DNA of 42,212 nucleotides from Pseudomonadota bacterium (GCA_021782435.1 JAJXVA010000003.1:1-42212), one strand, 5' to 3'; positions 19,311 through 30,108 are shown, counted from the first letter of the stretch. A program made the numbers and translations. The notes: generated by a model from the letters alone, not told the origin.

Positions 19311-20737
19311 ACCGCTCCATCGGCCTGCAATTCGGCCGCACTGTTAACGCTGGCCGTATCCCCGCGCGGCGCCAGAAATTCATGGAACAGCCGCGCGCAG
19401 ATCATCAGCACCACCGCCGCCCCGGCAATCAAGCCCGCGTGCAGCAGCCAGAACGCGGGCGCTGACATCGTTTCCAGAAAGCCGGCGAGATAGCCCACCA
19501 TCAGATTGGCCAGAAAAATATGCAGCACGAAGGCATTCACCACGGTTGCGCCCAGCCTTGGTGGCGCCGCGCGCGAATACAACGAAAGCCCGATCGCGTA
19601 GATGTTGGAAAACCCGATGTCATTGACCGTGTGAAACGCAACACCCCAGACCAGCCCGACCTTGTGATGGCCCTGGTCGGCCAGAAATGACGCAGCAGCC
19701 AGCGTCAGCGGCGCCAGCGCGCTGATACCGGCACCAATGGCTACTTTCACGATCTCAGCCACATTGCCGCGGCGCTTCTCGTACCAGCGCCAGAACATCA
19801 GTACCAGAAACATCATGATCGAGCTGATGACCGCATCCAGCGACATCAGCCACGCCACCGGCATGGTGCGACCGAAAAACCGTAACTGGTAGTATTCCTT
19901 GCCCCAAATCATGTAGCCATTGAAAATTTCCTGGTTGCCGAGCGCCGCCACCGCCAGCACCGGCAGCAGAAGCCCCAGCAGGATGAGGCTTTTGCGCTCG
20001 CGCATAGTCAGCGCTGGGCGACGAGGTCCCCCGCCTTCCGGCCGCGCCACCCGTCGTGGCTCCGGCGGCAGGGTCTTCATACCCACCAAATACGCCGTCA
20101 GCCCCAGCGCCATACCGACGCCGGCGGCCAGAAACCCCCAACTCCAGGTATAGCCCTCGCCCAACGTGCCGCACACCAGCGGCGCAACGATCACCGCCAT
20201 GTTGAAAATCAGCATGAAGACCTGAAACCCATCGGCGCGGCGGTTATCGCCGGGGGCATACAATCCTCCCACCTGCGCCTTGATGGCGCCGCAGCACCCC
20301 ATGCCGATGCTGACACACCCCAGCGCAATCAGGAATGTGCGGTCATAGGCCATCAGAAACATGCCCAATGTCACGAAGGCCGCGCCGAGCATGATGGTCC
20401 GGGTGCGGCCGAGAAATTTATCCGCCAACATACCGCCGACGATCGGCAGACCATAGGCCAGGGCCGAGAACAGCCCGGTGATGGCCGAGGCCAGCGCCTT
20501 GCCTTCCCGCGGGCCATACACCCCGTTCAGAAACGCATGGAACGGGCCAAACAGCAGAATGCGCCCTTGGTGCTGACCGGTCAGCAGGTAGCTGGTCATG
20601 TAGAGCGTCAGCAGCGACAACATGCCGTAATAGGCAAAGCCGACCCAGGCCTCGGTGAGGCTTATGGTGAACAAACCGGTCGAATGACCCAGAAACCAGG
20701 TCTCACGGCGCGGACGGTTCTCGGTCGGGGCGTGCAT
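19307..20737 (-). CDS. POT/PTR-family oligopeptide transporter
   Basis: From MHAPTENRPRRETWFLGHSTGL; FAYYGMLSLLTLYMTSYLL, GGMLADKFLGRTRTIMLGA, multiple TM segments. Confidence 0.92.
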   Translation of the reverse strand: MHAPTENRPRRETWFLGHSTGLFTISLTEAWVGFAYYGMLSLLTLYMTSYLLTGQHQGRILLFGPFHAFLNGVYGPREGKALASAITGLFSALAYGLPIVGGMLADKFLGRTRTIMLGAAFVTLGMFLMAYDRTFLIALGCVSIGMGCCGAIKAQVGGLYAPGDNRRADGFQVFMLIFNMAVIVAPLVCGTLGEGYTWSWGFLAAGVGMALGLTAYLVGMKTLPPEPRRVARPEGGGPRRPALTMRERKSLILLGLLLPVLAVAALGNQEIFNGYMIWGKEYYQLRFFGRTMPVAWLMSLDAVISSIMMFLVLMFWRWYEKRRGNVAEIVKVAIGAGISALAPLTLAAASFLADQGHHKVGLVWGVAFHTVNDIGFSNIYAIGLSLYSRAAPPRLGATVVNAFVLHIFLANLMVGYLAGFLETMSAPAFWLLHAGLIAGAAVVLMICARLFHEFLAPRGDTASVNSAAELQADGAV

Positions 20738-21402
20738 GGCGTGCGGCGTCTCCAGACGGTTTGGCGCATACACGCCAAGCCATGCCAATCTGGCAAGCCG
20801 ACAAAGGCATCTGCCGCAAATAGGCGGCCCCGGCCCGGCGTGGACCGCGCATCTCCATCAGACAGCGTGCGTTGTTTGCATAATGGGTAGGTTCCCGAAC
20901 ATAACGGGCGCGGTAGACGGGGTGGTGACACCTGGAGCGGCAGCCGCCACCTCTGGGCAGAGAGTCTGGCTGCCCGGGCTGATCCCCTCGCTAACCCCGG
21001 TCCCTATCGCGCCCGGGAGGTCAGTCACAGCACCTGTGCCAACTCGAGTGGAAAACGTCACCTTCGAAATTGTTTCCCGGCTGAGCGTCGTCTCGTTCTG
21101 ACGTTTGGCCACGCGACGGGCGCCCGCCAGGGTCACCGGCGCGTCACCCGATACACCTTGCAAAGTTTCGCGTCTTGAATTCCTGAAGTAAGGAATAATA
21201 CTCGTCAGATACGTCAGTCCATAACATCCCCGCCATGGCTCATACCTCGGCAGTCGCTACAGGTTCCGGGCCAGACTTTGGGTCGTCTCCTACACGTAAC
21301 CCAGCGGTCAATCGAGAATAGTAGAGAGGTGGGTCCGCCCGTCATGAAAGAAGCCGGGCAGACCCTGGCGAGGGACGCCCGGCCATGGCGGAGACGCAGA
21401 AT

Positions 21403-22293
21403 TTACGGGCTGGTGAAATTACCCGTACCGCAGGCTCCGGTGCTGTTCAGGAAGACCTCCTGCACGGTGTAGGACATATTGGTTGTGGTATCGTTCAAGC
21501 TGCCGTTATAGCCTTCACACAGATCTCCGACCTCACTGCCATTTGAGGTATTCCAGGCCTGAGGATAAGCAGGGTTGGACCCGGGAGTCGGAATATTGTC
21601 AGTTATCGCCTCGGCAAATTCATGGCTGGTAACGTCGGTTATGCTGGTGAAGCCGCCGCCGCAATCCGGCATCACGCCGTAAAATATGTTGTTCTTGTTC
21701 GGCTTGCCCGACACAGCTTCATGATAGGCGCCGAAACTCACGCACGACCGGCTGCCGCCAAGCGTGATCACGACATTCTGCGGAAAATAGACCATATAAA
21801 GCAGGTTGGCACTAGGCCGCGGCAGGTTGCCGGCACGAATCTGCCCCACAAGCTCCTTCCGGATCGCGATGTCACTGAGGTGCGTCGACGTATTGACCGG
21901 GGTAATGGTAATCGTGCCGCTGAACGTGCCCCGGCCGATGGTCTGGTTGGTACCAGGCTTGCCGTTGACGCCAGTGATACCCACGGTGGAATACTGAGTC
22001 AGTTGATCGACGTAGGTGCTGTTAACCAACGCCTGAAAGAAGCCGCCAATCCCTTTCACCGTGCTGGACGGCACATTCGCCCCCCACATCACGGCGACGA
22101 CGTTGACACTACTGGTCACTGAGCCACCGAAATATTCCATGGTCTGGCCTGCCGCCAAAGGCACAACCGATTTGTGGAACTGATAGAGATGGTAGTGGCC
22201 CTGTGGCTGCGGCGCAGCGGCCAGGGCCGGCAGAGCGATAGCCGTCAGCAGACTGGCCAGCGTCAGACGAAAACGCATACGGAATTCCCCCAA
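21403..22293 (-). CDS. Secreted protein with HEFAEAITD motif (EXORDIUM-like or metallopeptidase-like)
   Basis: 296 aa; signal peptide FRLTLASLLTAIALPALAAA; SITDVTSHEFAEAITDNIPTPGSNPAYPQAWNTSNGSEVGDLCEGY. Confidence 0.72.
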   Translation of the reverse strand: MGEFRMRFRLTLASLLTAIALPALAAAPQPQGHYHLYQFHKSVVPLAAGQTMEYFGGSVTSSVNVVAVMWGANVPSSTVKGIGGFFQALVNSTYVDQLTQYSTVGITGVNGKPGTNQTIGRGTFSGTITITPVNTSTHLSDIAIRKELVGQIRAGNLPRPSANLLYMVYFPQNVVITLGGSRSCVSFGAYHEAVSGKPNKNNIFYGVMPDCGGGFTSITDVTSHEFAEAITDNIPTPGSNPAYPQAWNTSNGSEVGDLCEGYNGSLNDTTTNMSYTVQEVFLNSTGACGTGNFTSP

Positions 22294-22536
22294 ATTGAAC
22301 CGGGCGGCGCCCGGCAGCTATTTCGCACCCCACCAAGCTGACCGGGGCCGGTCAAGCCGGAACCCGGAATACGCATCACCAATGTTCCGGGATCGCATGG
22401 CTCAGGATGCTTCCATGCGCCGATCAGTCGGCAACAATGGCTGGCGCTCTCGCCATAACGCACGGTCACGATCCCTTGGGGCGTCAGCGAGGGGCTTTCG
22501 GGCAGGCTTCTTCCTCCGCCCCGCGCTGCGCGGGCT

Positions 22537-24702
22537 TCAGAATTTCTGCGTCAATCCGACCAGCAATGTCCGCCGCAGCCCGTATTGGGGGGCGCCAACC
22601 CCCACACCTGTCCCGTTGCGTATGACATAAGCCCGGTCCAGAAGATTCAATACATCAAAACGCCCCGTGAGCCCGGGCCAGGGCACGAACCCCAGCCCCT
22701 GCACATAGGAAAGATTGATGACGTAATAACCGGGCAATTCCAGCCCGTTCGGTATGGTGCCGCTGGCCCGCAGCCCGCTGCCTACGACCAGATTGGTCGA
22801 AACCATCGCCTGGTTTGGACTTCCCGGCATGATCGTATAGGAGGCGCCACCCGACCCCGCCCAACGCTCGTCATGGTCGAGGTAGATCCAGTGCTGACTG
22901 ATATAGGCAAGCTCGGCCGGCAGAAAGTTGAACTGCGAGGTTATGATATCCTTCCCGATAGCTCGGGAATAGGCCACATTGGCATACAGGCTCCATGGAC
23001 CACGGTTGTAATCAGTCGTCACCTCGACGCCACCCACCTGACCATAACGATAGTTGAATGCAGACAGAATAATTGGCGCGCCGAACTGACCCTCGTCGAT
23101 CAGGTTGCGCGATTGCTTGAAATATGTATCAATACCTATATGCCATCCGGGCAGAATATTGTGATCGATACCGGCATCAAAGTAATTATCTCGCTCGCTT
23201 TTCACGGTCGCGTCCTGCTGCACGGCGGCGGCGGCGCTTGTATGGTTGAAGGCACTGACCGCCGCACCACTGATATCCTCAAACGGAGGCGGAGTAAAAT
23301 AGCGGGAATATCCGGCGTGCAGCGTGGTGCCAGGCAACGCTTTCCAAATTAGATTAATTCGAGGACTTAGCTGCTCCCCATGGGTATATTCATTCACCGC
23401 ATCAAAGCGTGCGCCATAATTCAAAGTGAGTTTCGAAGTAATGTGCCATTCGTCCTGCACATAGGCGCCATAAACTGTGCCAGTGCGCGAAAACCCCTGG
23501 TTCACCGTAATCGGCATGCCGCCGATCTGCTGGCCATAGGGATCCAGCACAAACACCTGCGAGGACGTGCTAGAAATTCCTCGCTCTACGGTGAAAGATA
23601 GGCCGAAGCGGATCGTATGGTTGGTGCTGGCATACCAGGTGGAATCACTTTGCACGCCATTCGACCAGACCGATCGCGCAGCCTGCTGCCCGATACCGGT
23701 AAACAATACATCTCCCGGCAGGCTCGGGGTAAAATAAAGTGAACTGTATCGGCTGAACAGAGAATTCTCGGTGCTCAGTGTACCAAAGTCATTTTGCAAC
23801 GATAATATACCGAAGTCAGTTATCTCGCGCTGATGTTCGGTCAGGCTGTTGCTGTTCACTGTAGTCAGCCCGTTATAATTGTAGCCTAACCCGGGCACCT
23901 GACCCGGATTATTGGGAATCTGGAACTCTGCGCTCGAAACCCCCGCGATCAGGCTTATTCGCGTATCCGGGCTGGCGATATAGGACAGATTGAGCAGACC
24001 ATGATACTGATTGCTGAGATCGTGCTGGGCATTGAAGGAGGGGGTGGGGTTTTCGATGCCCACTCGCGTATGCAGAAAATCCCCGGTGACGTATAGATCC
24101 CACGCGCCTTCGTGCTTGCCGTAATCGATCGCGGTGTCCAGATAATCCCGCGAGCCGCCATAGACCGAAATCTCGCCACCCGGGTTGGTCGTGCCGCTAC
24201 GCGCGGTAATATTCACCACTGCCGCCTGCTGAAATCCATACTGCGCGGGTAATGCCCCGTCTATCAGCTCCAGAGACCGCGCGAACCGGCTTTCCAGCAC
24301 CTGCCCGAACACCGCAAGGCCTTCGGGCAGTTCAACCCCGTTTATACGGTATTGCACGTCATTGTGGTCGCCGCGCACATGGATCTGGCCAAAACTATCC
24401 TCGGCAACACCCGGCACTTGCAACAAAACCGTGTTCAGCGGCGCATCCTCGCCCTGCGCCACCTGGCTCAGAGCCTTGGCGTCGAGCAGATGCACCGTCG
24501 CCCCCAGGCCCGGTTGCAGTCTGGATCGTGCAAGGTCCAGCCGTTTCGCCGTCACCACCACGGTTTCCGTGCCGTTCTTGACGGCGGCTTTTGCCGGTTT
24601 TGACGCGGGGTCCGCCAGACTCACCTGCGCCAATGTCGGCACGAGGCAACAGGCAATGACGGCAATCCGGCGGTCGGCAAGGGTCATGGCGTCTCGGTAC
24701 AT
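22537..24702 (-). CDS. TonB-dependent outer-membrane receptor
   Basis: Signal peptide, plug domain (VLLQVPGVAEDSFGQIHVRGDHNDVQYRINGVELPEG), C-terminal beta-barrel ending ...LVGLTQKF; start chosen at internal ATG 24702 (24687 also possible). Confidence 0.93.
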   Translation of the reverse strand: MYRDAMTLADRRIAVIACCLVPTLAQVSLADPASKPAKAAVKNGTETVVVTAKRLDLARSRLQPGLGATVHLLDAKALSQVAQGEDAPLNTVLLQVPGVAEDSFGQIHVRGDHNDVQYRINGVELPEGLAVFGQVLESRFARSLELIDGALPAQYGFQQAAVVNITARSGTTNPGGEISVYGGSRDYLDTAIDYGKHEGAWDLYVTGDFLHTRVGIENPTPSFNAQHDLSNQYHGLLNLSYIASPDTRISLIAGVSSAEFQIPNNPGQVPGLGYNYNGLTTVNSNSLTEHQREITDFGILSLQNDFGTLSTENSLFSRYSSLYFTPSLPGDVLFTGIGQQAARSVWSNGVQSDSTWYASTNHTIRFGLSFTVERGISSTSSQVFVLDPYGQQIGGMPITVNQGFSRTGTVYGAYVQDEWHITSKLTLNYGARFDAVNEYTHGEQLSPRINLIWKALPGTTLHAGYSRYFTPPPFEDISGAAVSAFNHTSAAAAVQQDATVKSERDNYFDAGIDHNILPGWHIGIDTYFKQSRNLIDEGQFGAPIILSAFNYRYGQVGGVEVTTDYNRGPWSLYANVAYSRAIGKDIITSQFNFLPAELAYISQHWIYLDHDERWAGSGGASYTIMPGSPNQAMVSTNLVVGSGLRASGTIPNGLELPGYYVINLSYVQGLGFVPWPGLTGRFDVLNLLDRAYVIRNGTGVGVGAPQYGLRRTLLVGLTQKF

Positions 24703-24826
24703 CGCGTTGGGTGGCGACCGTATGATATAACATAACAAATACTGTCAACGGTCCACGCGCGCGATCTTGCGGTATTTGCCCCCGAGATTACCGCAGCGGT
24801 CGCCCCGCCGGAGCGACCGGGCGACC

Positions 24827-24861
24827 GGCCTTCAGGCGCGGCGCATGGTCGCCTGAAGGCC
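24827..24861. terminator. Perfect 12-bp inverted repeat spanning the 3' end of icd (terminator-like)
   Basis: GGCCTTCAGGCG-(11 nt)-CGCCTGAAGGCC; contains the icd stop codon. Confidence 0.5.
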
Positions 24862-26055
24862 GTCATCGATCTTGGCCAGAAAATCCTGGGTATTCAGCCA
24901 GTGCTGCTGCGGCCCTATCAGCATCGCCAGGTCTTTGGTCATGAACCCTGCCTCCACCGTCTCCACGCAGACCCGCTCCAATGTTTCGGCAAACGCAGTG
25001 ACATCCGGCGTGTGGTCGAACCGGCCGCGATAGGCGAGCCCGCGAGTCCAGGCGAAAATCGAAGCAATCGGATTGGTCGAGGTCTCGCGCCCCTTCTGGT
25101 GCTCGCGGTAATGCCGCGTGACCGTGCCATGCGCCGCCTCGCTCTCCACCACACTGCCATCCGGACTCAACAGAACCGAAGTCATCAGCCCCAGGCTGCC
25201 AAAGCCCTGGGCCACAATATCGCTCTCCACATCGCCGTCGTAATTCTTGCAGGCCCACACATAGCCACCGTTCCACTTCAGCGCAGTGGCCACCATGTCA
25301 TCGATCAACCGATGTTCGTAGGTCAGCCGCTCGGCAACGAAGCGTTCCTTGAATTCGGCATCGAAAATCTCCTGAAATACATCCTTGAACATGCCGTCAT
25401 AGGCCTTCAGGATAGTATTCTTGGTAGAAAGATAAACGGGGTATTTCCGGGTCAGCCCGTAATTGAAGCTGGCACGCGCAAAACCCTCGATCGAGGCGCG
25501 AACATTGTGCATGCCGAGCGTGACCCCCGGTCCGCTGAAATCATGCACCTCCAGCACCGTCGGCACGGTTCCGTCCGCCGGCTGATAGGTCAGCGTGACC
25601 TTGCCCGGCCCCGGCACTTTCATCTCGACGGCACGATAGATATCACCATAGGCGTGGCGCCCGATCACGATCGGCTGGTCCCAATGCGGGACAAGTCGAG
25701 GCACATTACGGCAAATGATCGGTTCGCGAAAAATCGTACCGTCCAAAATATTCCGGATCGTGCCGTTCGGGCTGCGCCACATTTTCTTGAGGCCGAATTC
25801 ACGCACCCGTGCCTCGTCCGGGGTTATGGTCGCGCATTTCACCCCCACCCCGTACTGCCGGGTCGCGTTGGCCGCATCTACCGTTACCCGATCATCGGTA
25901 GCGTCGCGGTGCTCCAGCCCCAGGTCGAAATATTTCAGATCGATATCCAGATAAGGCAGAATAAGCCTGTTTTTGATGAACCCCCAAATGATCCGGGTCA
26001 TCTCGTCCCCGTCCATTTCCACAACCGGGGTCTTCACGGAGATTTTCGCTATCAT
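24832..26055 (-). CDS. icd: NADP-dependent isocitrate dehydrogenase (eukaryote-like homodimeric type)
   Basis: 407 aa; [65 protein letters not shown]. Confidence 0.97.
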   Translation of the reverse strand: MIAKISVKTPVVEMDGDEMTRIIWGFIKNRLILPYLDIDLKYFDLGLEHRDATDDRVTVDAANATRQYGVGVKCATITPDEARVREFGLKKMWRSPNGTIRNILDGTIFREPIICRNVPRLVPHWDQPIVIGRHAYGDIYRAVEMKVPGPGKVTLTYQPADGTVPTVLEVHDFSGPGVTLGMHNVRASIEGFARASFNYGLTRKYPVYLSTKNTILKAYDGMFKDVFQEIFDAEFKERFVAERLTYEHRLIDDMVATALKWNGGYVWACKNYDGDVESDIVAQGFGSLGLMTSVLLSPDGSVVESEAAHGTVTRHYREHQKGRETSTNPIASIFAWTRGLAYRGRFDHTPDVTAFAETLERVCVETVEAGFMTKDLAMLIGPQQHWLNTQDFLAKIDDGLQATMRRA

Positions 26056-26156
26056 ATCATCCTGCGTCGCATGAATGCGTCACTTTCTGGCAAGTCGGCG
26101 CGGTCCTGACCAGGGGCATTCACGTCGCGCGCCGCCGGGCGCGCGCATGCCAGACG

Positions 26157-27287
26157 TTACATCTCGGCGAGGCCCGCCAGCGCCGCCGCAATGCCCATGT
26201 CGCCCGGCAGCGCGCCCTTGCCGAACAGCCGCGTCACATGTCCCATCTTGCGCCCCGGCCGCGCCTCGGTCTTACCGTATAAATGCGGAATCAATCCGGG
26301 CGTCGCCAGAATAGCCGGCCATTGCGCCATCGCCGCCGGCCCGACCAAGTTCTTCATCACCGCGTCCGAATGGCGGCTCGCTGGCGGCAGCGTCAGGCCA
26401 GCCACGGCACGCATATGCAGTTCGAACTGGCTGGCTGGGCAAGCATCCAGTGTCCAGTGGCCGGAATTATGCGGGCGTGGCGCCAGTTCATTCACCAGAA
26501 TCCGCCCCTCGGCGTCGATGAACATCTCCACCGCCAGCACCCCCACCAGATCCAGGTGCTTCGCCACCTCCAGGGCAATCGCCCGCGCCGTCTCCGCCAG
26601 GTCGGGGTCGATCGGCGCCGGCGCTAGCGTCAGGTCCAGGATATGATCGCGGTGCCGGTTCAGCACCGCATCGAAGGCACTGGCCTCCCCGCCCACACCG
26701 CGCGCCACCACCACCGAAATTTCGGCCGCGAAATCAATGAACCCCTCCAGAATCAGTGGTTTAGGGGTCAGTCGACCAAAGGCGGCGCCTGTCTCCGCCG
26801 CGGCCGTCAGCAAAACCTGGCCCTTGCCATCATAGCCGAGTCGGGTGGTTTTCAGCACGGCCGGCAGGCCGAGTTCGGCGACCGCCGCTTCCAACTCGGC
26901 TTCGCTGTCCACCGCGCGCCAAGGCGCCGTCCTGATGCCATGCCGGTTCAGAAAGGATTTTTCCGCCACACGGTCCTGGCTGATGCGCAAAATCGCTGGT
27001 GCCGGCCGCACCGGCCGCAGGCTGGCCAGCAAGTCCAGCCCTGCCGCGCTGACATTCTCGAACTCGAACGTCACGACATCCACCGCCTCGGCAAAGCGGC
27101 GCAGCGTCGCCGGGTCCTCGAAATCGCCCAGGGTTACGCCATACGCCACCTGCGCCGCCGGGCTGTCCAAAGCATCTGTCAGCACATGGCAGCGGAACCC
27201 CAGCCGCGCCGCCGCCATAGCGGACATACGCCCCAGTTGTCCGCCGCCGATTATCCCGATCGTCGCGTTCGGTGGCAGGGGGCTCAC
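26157..27287 (-). CDS. purK: 5-(carboxyamino)imidazole ribonucleotide synthase
   Basis: [47 protein letters not shown] 27287 overlaps purE stop. Confidence 0.95.
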   Translation of the reverse strand: MSPLPPNATIGIIGGGQLGRMSAMAAARLGFRCHVLTDALDSPAAQVAYGVTLGDFEDPATLRRFAEAVDVVTFEFENVSAAGLDLLASLRPVRPAPAILRISQDRVAEKSFLNRHGIRTAPWRAVDSEAELEAAVAELGLPAVLKTTRLGYDGKGQVLLTAAAETGAAFGRLTPKPLILEGFIDFAAEISVVVARGVGGEASAFDAVLNRHRDHILDLTLAPAPIDPDLAETARAIALEVAKHLDLVGVLAVEMFIDAEGRILVNELAPRPHNSGHWTLDACPASQFELHMRAVAGLTLPPASRHSDAVMKNLVGPAAMAQWPAILATPGLIPHLYGKTEARPGRKMGHVTRLFGKGALPGDMGIAAALAGLAEM

Positions 27288-27799
27288 TCGGCCGCTCCAG
27301 TCTCCGGGCTGTGCGCCACCGCGTCGGTACGGGCCTGGCGCCATGCCGCCAGCCTCCCCGCCAGCGCCGCGTCGGCGAGACTCAATATGGATACCGCCAG
27401 CAGCCCCGCATTCACCGCTCCGGCACGCCCGATTGCCAGCGTGCCCACCGGCACCCCGGCCGGCATCTGCACGATCGAAAGCAAACTATCCACACCCGCC
27501 AGCGCCGCGCTCGGCATTGGCACGCCAAGTACCGGCAGGGTAGTCCAGGCCGCGCACATCCCGGGCAAATGCGCCGCTCCACCCGCCGCGGCAATGATCA
27601 CGTGCAGGCCACGGTCGCGCGCGGTGCGGGCATACTCCGCCAGGCGATCCGGCGTTCGATGCGCGGAAACTATCCGGCATTCATGTGCCACGCCCAGTTC
27701 GGTCAGTATTTCTGAGGCCGGGCACAGCGCCGCCCAGTCAGACTGGCTGCCCATGATCACGCCCACTTTCGGGGCCACGGTGGGATGTGTTGCGGTCAT
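27284..27799 (-). CDS. purE: 5-(carboxyamino)imidazole ribonucleotide mutase
   Basis: From [50 protein letters not shown]. Confidence 0.96.
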   Translation of the reverse strand: MTATHPTVAPKVGVIMGSQSDWAALCPASEILTELGVAHECRIVSAHRTPDRLAEYARTARDRGLHVIIAAAGGAAHLPGMCAAWTTLPVLGVPMPSAALAGVDSLLSIVQMPAGVPVGTLAIGRAGAVNAGLLAVSILSLADAALAGRLAAWRQARTDAVAHSPETGAAE

Positions 27800-27801
27800 G
27801 A

Positions 27802-28005
27802 TCAGGCGATATCGTCCGGTATCAACCGGCTCTCCAGCCAAGCCACTTCATCTTTGAGCAGCAGCTTGCGCTTTTTCAGCCGTTGCAGGTGTAACTGGTC
27901 CACCGGGCCGGTATCGACCAGGCGGGCAATCACCGTATCCAGGTCGCGGTGTTCGCTGCGCAACTGGTGCAGCTTCCGCAGCAGCGCATCGCGATCGGTC
28001 AGCAT
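27802..28005 (-). CDS. YdcH/DUF465 small coiled-coil protein
   Basis: 67 aa; [21 protein letters not shown]...[24 protein letters not shown]. Confidence 0.85.
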   Translation of the reverse strand: MLTDRDALLRKLHQLRSEHRDLDTVIARLVDTGPVDQLHLQRLKKRKLLLKDEVAWLESRLIPDDIA

Positions 28006-28204
28006 GGCGCGGCCATAGCACTTCGCTCAGCCCGGCGCCAACGCACATGACAAGTTTTCAATCCACTTTTCATCGCTTTAGGGTTGGAATTTTTAACCCG
28101 GACGGGCGTAGACTTGCCTCTCCGGTGCTAGCCGCCCCATGCGGTGCAGTCACTGGTCTCGCGTTTGCCTGTCGTTTATTTTTCACAGACGAGGTACCGC
28201 ACAC

Positions 28205-28384
28205 ATGAGCTTGCAGACCCGCTTGGCCAGCCTCAAAACACGTCACGCCACCCTTGAAATCCGCCTCGCGGACGAAGACCATCGCCCCCGGCCGGACAGT
28301 CACACGGTGGACCAGCTCAAACGGGAAAAACTGCGGCTCAAGGACGAAATGGAGCGACTCCAGCGTAATCTCGTCCCTAACTGA
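28205..28384 (+). CDS. YdcH/DUF465 small coiled-coil protein (second copy)
   Basis: 59 aa from ATG 28205; MSLQTRLASLKTRHATLEIRLADED...VDQLKREKLRLKDEMERLQRNLVPN. Confidence 0.82.
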   Translation: MSLQTRLASLKTRHATLEIRLADEDHRPRPDSHTVDQLKREKLRLKDEMERLQRNLVPN

Positions 28385-28442
28385 GCCCCGCGCGCTCGCC
28401 ATGGCCGCGCCCTGTCGGGGGCTCGGTCGTGGCGCCGCCGCC

Positions 28443-29018
28443 TCACGCGGCTTCGATGGTCGGCGCTGGTGGTGGCGGAACGGCATGACCTTCACGGGCC
28501 AAGCGCTCGTTGGATGCGGTCACCATGGCGTGCAAATCCGCTTGGGTGCAGAGGCCCAAAATCACCGGATCGCGCGGCTTGATGTTATTCGCGTTCCAGT
28601 GCGTACGGTCCCGCACTTTCTGGATCGTCTCCTTGGTCGTGCCCAACAGCTTGCTGATCTGGGCCTCGGTCAGTTGCGGATAGTTACGCAGCAAAAACAC
28701 AATGCCGTCCGGGCGGTCGTTACGCTTCGCCACCGGCGTGTATCGTGCACCGCGGCTGCGCTTCTGCACTGGCAACACTGTTTTTACCAGCGTCAGCCGC
28801 GCCGCCGGGTCAGCCTCGCAACGCTTGATCTCGTCCGCGGTCAACTGGTTGTTCGCCACCGGGTCGTAACCCACAATGCCCTGCGCCACCTCGCCATCCG
28901 CGATCGCCTGAACCTCGAGTGGGTGCAGACCGCAGAACTCGGCTATCTGAGTGAAGGTCAGGGCGGTTTTTTCGATCAGCCAAACGGCGGTCGCCTTCGG
29001 CATCAGCGGCAATGTCAT
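28443..29018 (-). CDS. trcR: DUF1013-family cell-cycle transcriptional regulator (TrcR-like)
   Basis: From MTLPLMPKATAVWLIEKTALTFTQIAEFCGLHPLEVQAIADGEVAQGIVGYDPVANNQL...ITKLLGTTKETIQ-like region present as ISKLLGTTKETIQKVRDRTHWN. Confidence 0.9.
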   Translation of the reverse strand: MTLPLMPKATAVWLIEKTALTFTQIAEFCGLHPLEVQAIADGEVAQGIVGYDPVANNQLTADEIKRCEADPAARLTLVKTVLPVQKRSRGARYTPVAKRNDRPDGIVFLLRNYPQLTEAQISKLLGTTKETIQKVRDRTHWNANNIKPRDPVILGLCTQADLHAMVTASNERLAREGHAVPPPPAPTIEAA

Positions 29019-29179
29019 GGTCTCAATCCTCGTTCCGGCGGCGCGGGCGGCAATCAAGCCGCACCCGGCCCGGTTCCAGCCTGCGGCATCCTGTCGGAAG
29101 ACGCTGGATATGGACGTCGCATCCCCAGCCGGTCAAGGCTGGCAGCCACGAAATCTCCATGCCAAAGGGAAGATCAGAC

Positions 29180-29371
29180 ATGATCGAAGAAGAGCCGACC
29201 TCGCGCCACAAACCCGCACTGGAGCATCCCGTGCTCGATAGCTGGGGGGTCGCCGAGTTGAGCGCCTACATCGCGGCACTCAGCCAGGAGATCGCCCGAG
29301 CCGAAGCCGAAATCGCCCGCAAATCCAGCCATCGTTCAGCAGCGGAGGCGGTGTTCGGAAGAACGTCCTAG
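29180..29371 (+). CDS. DUF1192-family small protein
   Basis: 63 aa from ATG 29180; LDSWGVAELSAYIAALSQEIARAEAEIARKSSHRSAAEAVFG. Confidence 0.82.
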   Translation: MIEEEPTSRHKPALEHPVLDSWGVAELSAYIAALSQEIARAEAEIARKSSHRSAAEAVFGRTS

Positions 29372-29587
29372 AGTCTCCGCGCGCCCGCCTCAGGCCGATA
29401 TGGACCTGGGGAAGACCGTGACAGAGGCCAGCCTCCCCGCCGGGAATACGGGTCTTTACGAACGGTGATTGCCGCGAATACCAGAAGTTGCGTTTTTTCG
29501 TGCGCGTATTCGGCAAAAAAGTCACGAGCGGCTGCGGGATCGCAGCCAGCCTGACGATGTGAACCGGCGCCACGGCGGGCACCAATG

Positions 29588-29614
29588 AAAAAGGGGGCGC
29601 GCCTGCGCCCCCTT
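29588..29614 (-). terminator. Intrinsic terminator of hsp20
   Basis: Reverse strand GGGGGCGC-AGGC-GCGCCCCC followed by TTTTT, just downstream of the hsp20 stop. Confidence 0.88.
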
Positions 29615-29631
29615 CGCCAGATACGCCCGGC

Positions 29632-30108
29632 TTAGGCCGCCTGCGCGCCCAACCGCGTGGTCTGCGCCGCATCGTTCGCCAAGCTCGGCTTACCAGTGCC
29701 AATCACAATCCGGCGCGGTTTCAGCGCTTCCGGCACCACACGCTTGAGCGAAACGTGCAGAAGCCCGTTCTGCAAATCGGCACCATCCACCACGATGTGG
29801 TCGGCCAGCACGAAGCGCCGCTCGAAGGCGCGGGTTGCGATCCCCCGATAGAGCATCTCAGCGCCGCCGGCCGGGTTGGCCAGCTTTCCGGCCACGACCA
29901 GGGTGTTTTCCTTGACCGTGAGTTCGACGTCCTCCGGCCCGAATCCGGCCACCGCCATAGTCAGGCTGTAGCTGTCTTCGCCGGTACGCTCGATATTATA
30001 GGGTGGGTACCCATTTCCCTCGCTGGTCAGCGCGCTGTCGGCCAAGCGGGCCAACCGGTCGAAGCCGATCGCGGTACGGAAAAGGGGCGAGAAATCAAAC
30101 GTGGTCAT
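29632..30108 (-). CDS. Small heat-shock protein Hsp20/IbpA family
   Basis: MTTFDFSPLFRTAIGFDRLARLAD...YPPYNIERTGEDSYSLTMAVAGFGPEDVELTVKENTLVVAGK. Confidence 0.95.
   Translation of the reverse strand: MTTFDFSPLFRTAIGFDRLARLADSALTSEGNGYPPYNIERTGEDSYSLTMAVAGFGPEDVELTVKENTLVVAGKLANPAGGAEMLYRGIATRAFERRFVLADHIVVDGADLQNGLLHVSLKRVVPEALKPRRIVIGTGKPSLANDAAQTTRLGAQAA

Noticed and set aside
24901-26109. 402-aa plus-strand ORF
   Set aside because: Antisense shadow of icd with no domain signal.
26643-27857. 404-aa plus-strand ORF
   Set aside because: Antisense to purK/purE, low-complexity Arg/Ala-rich translation.
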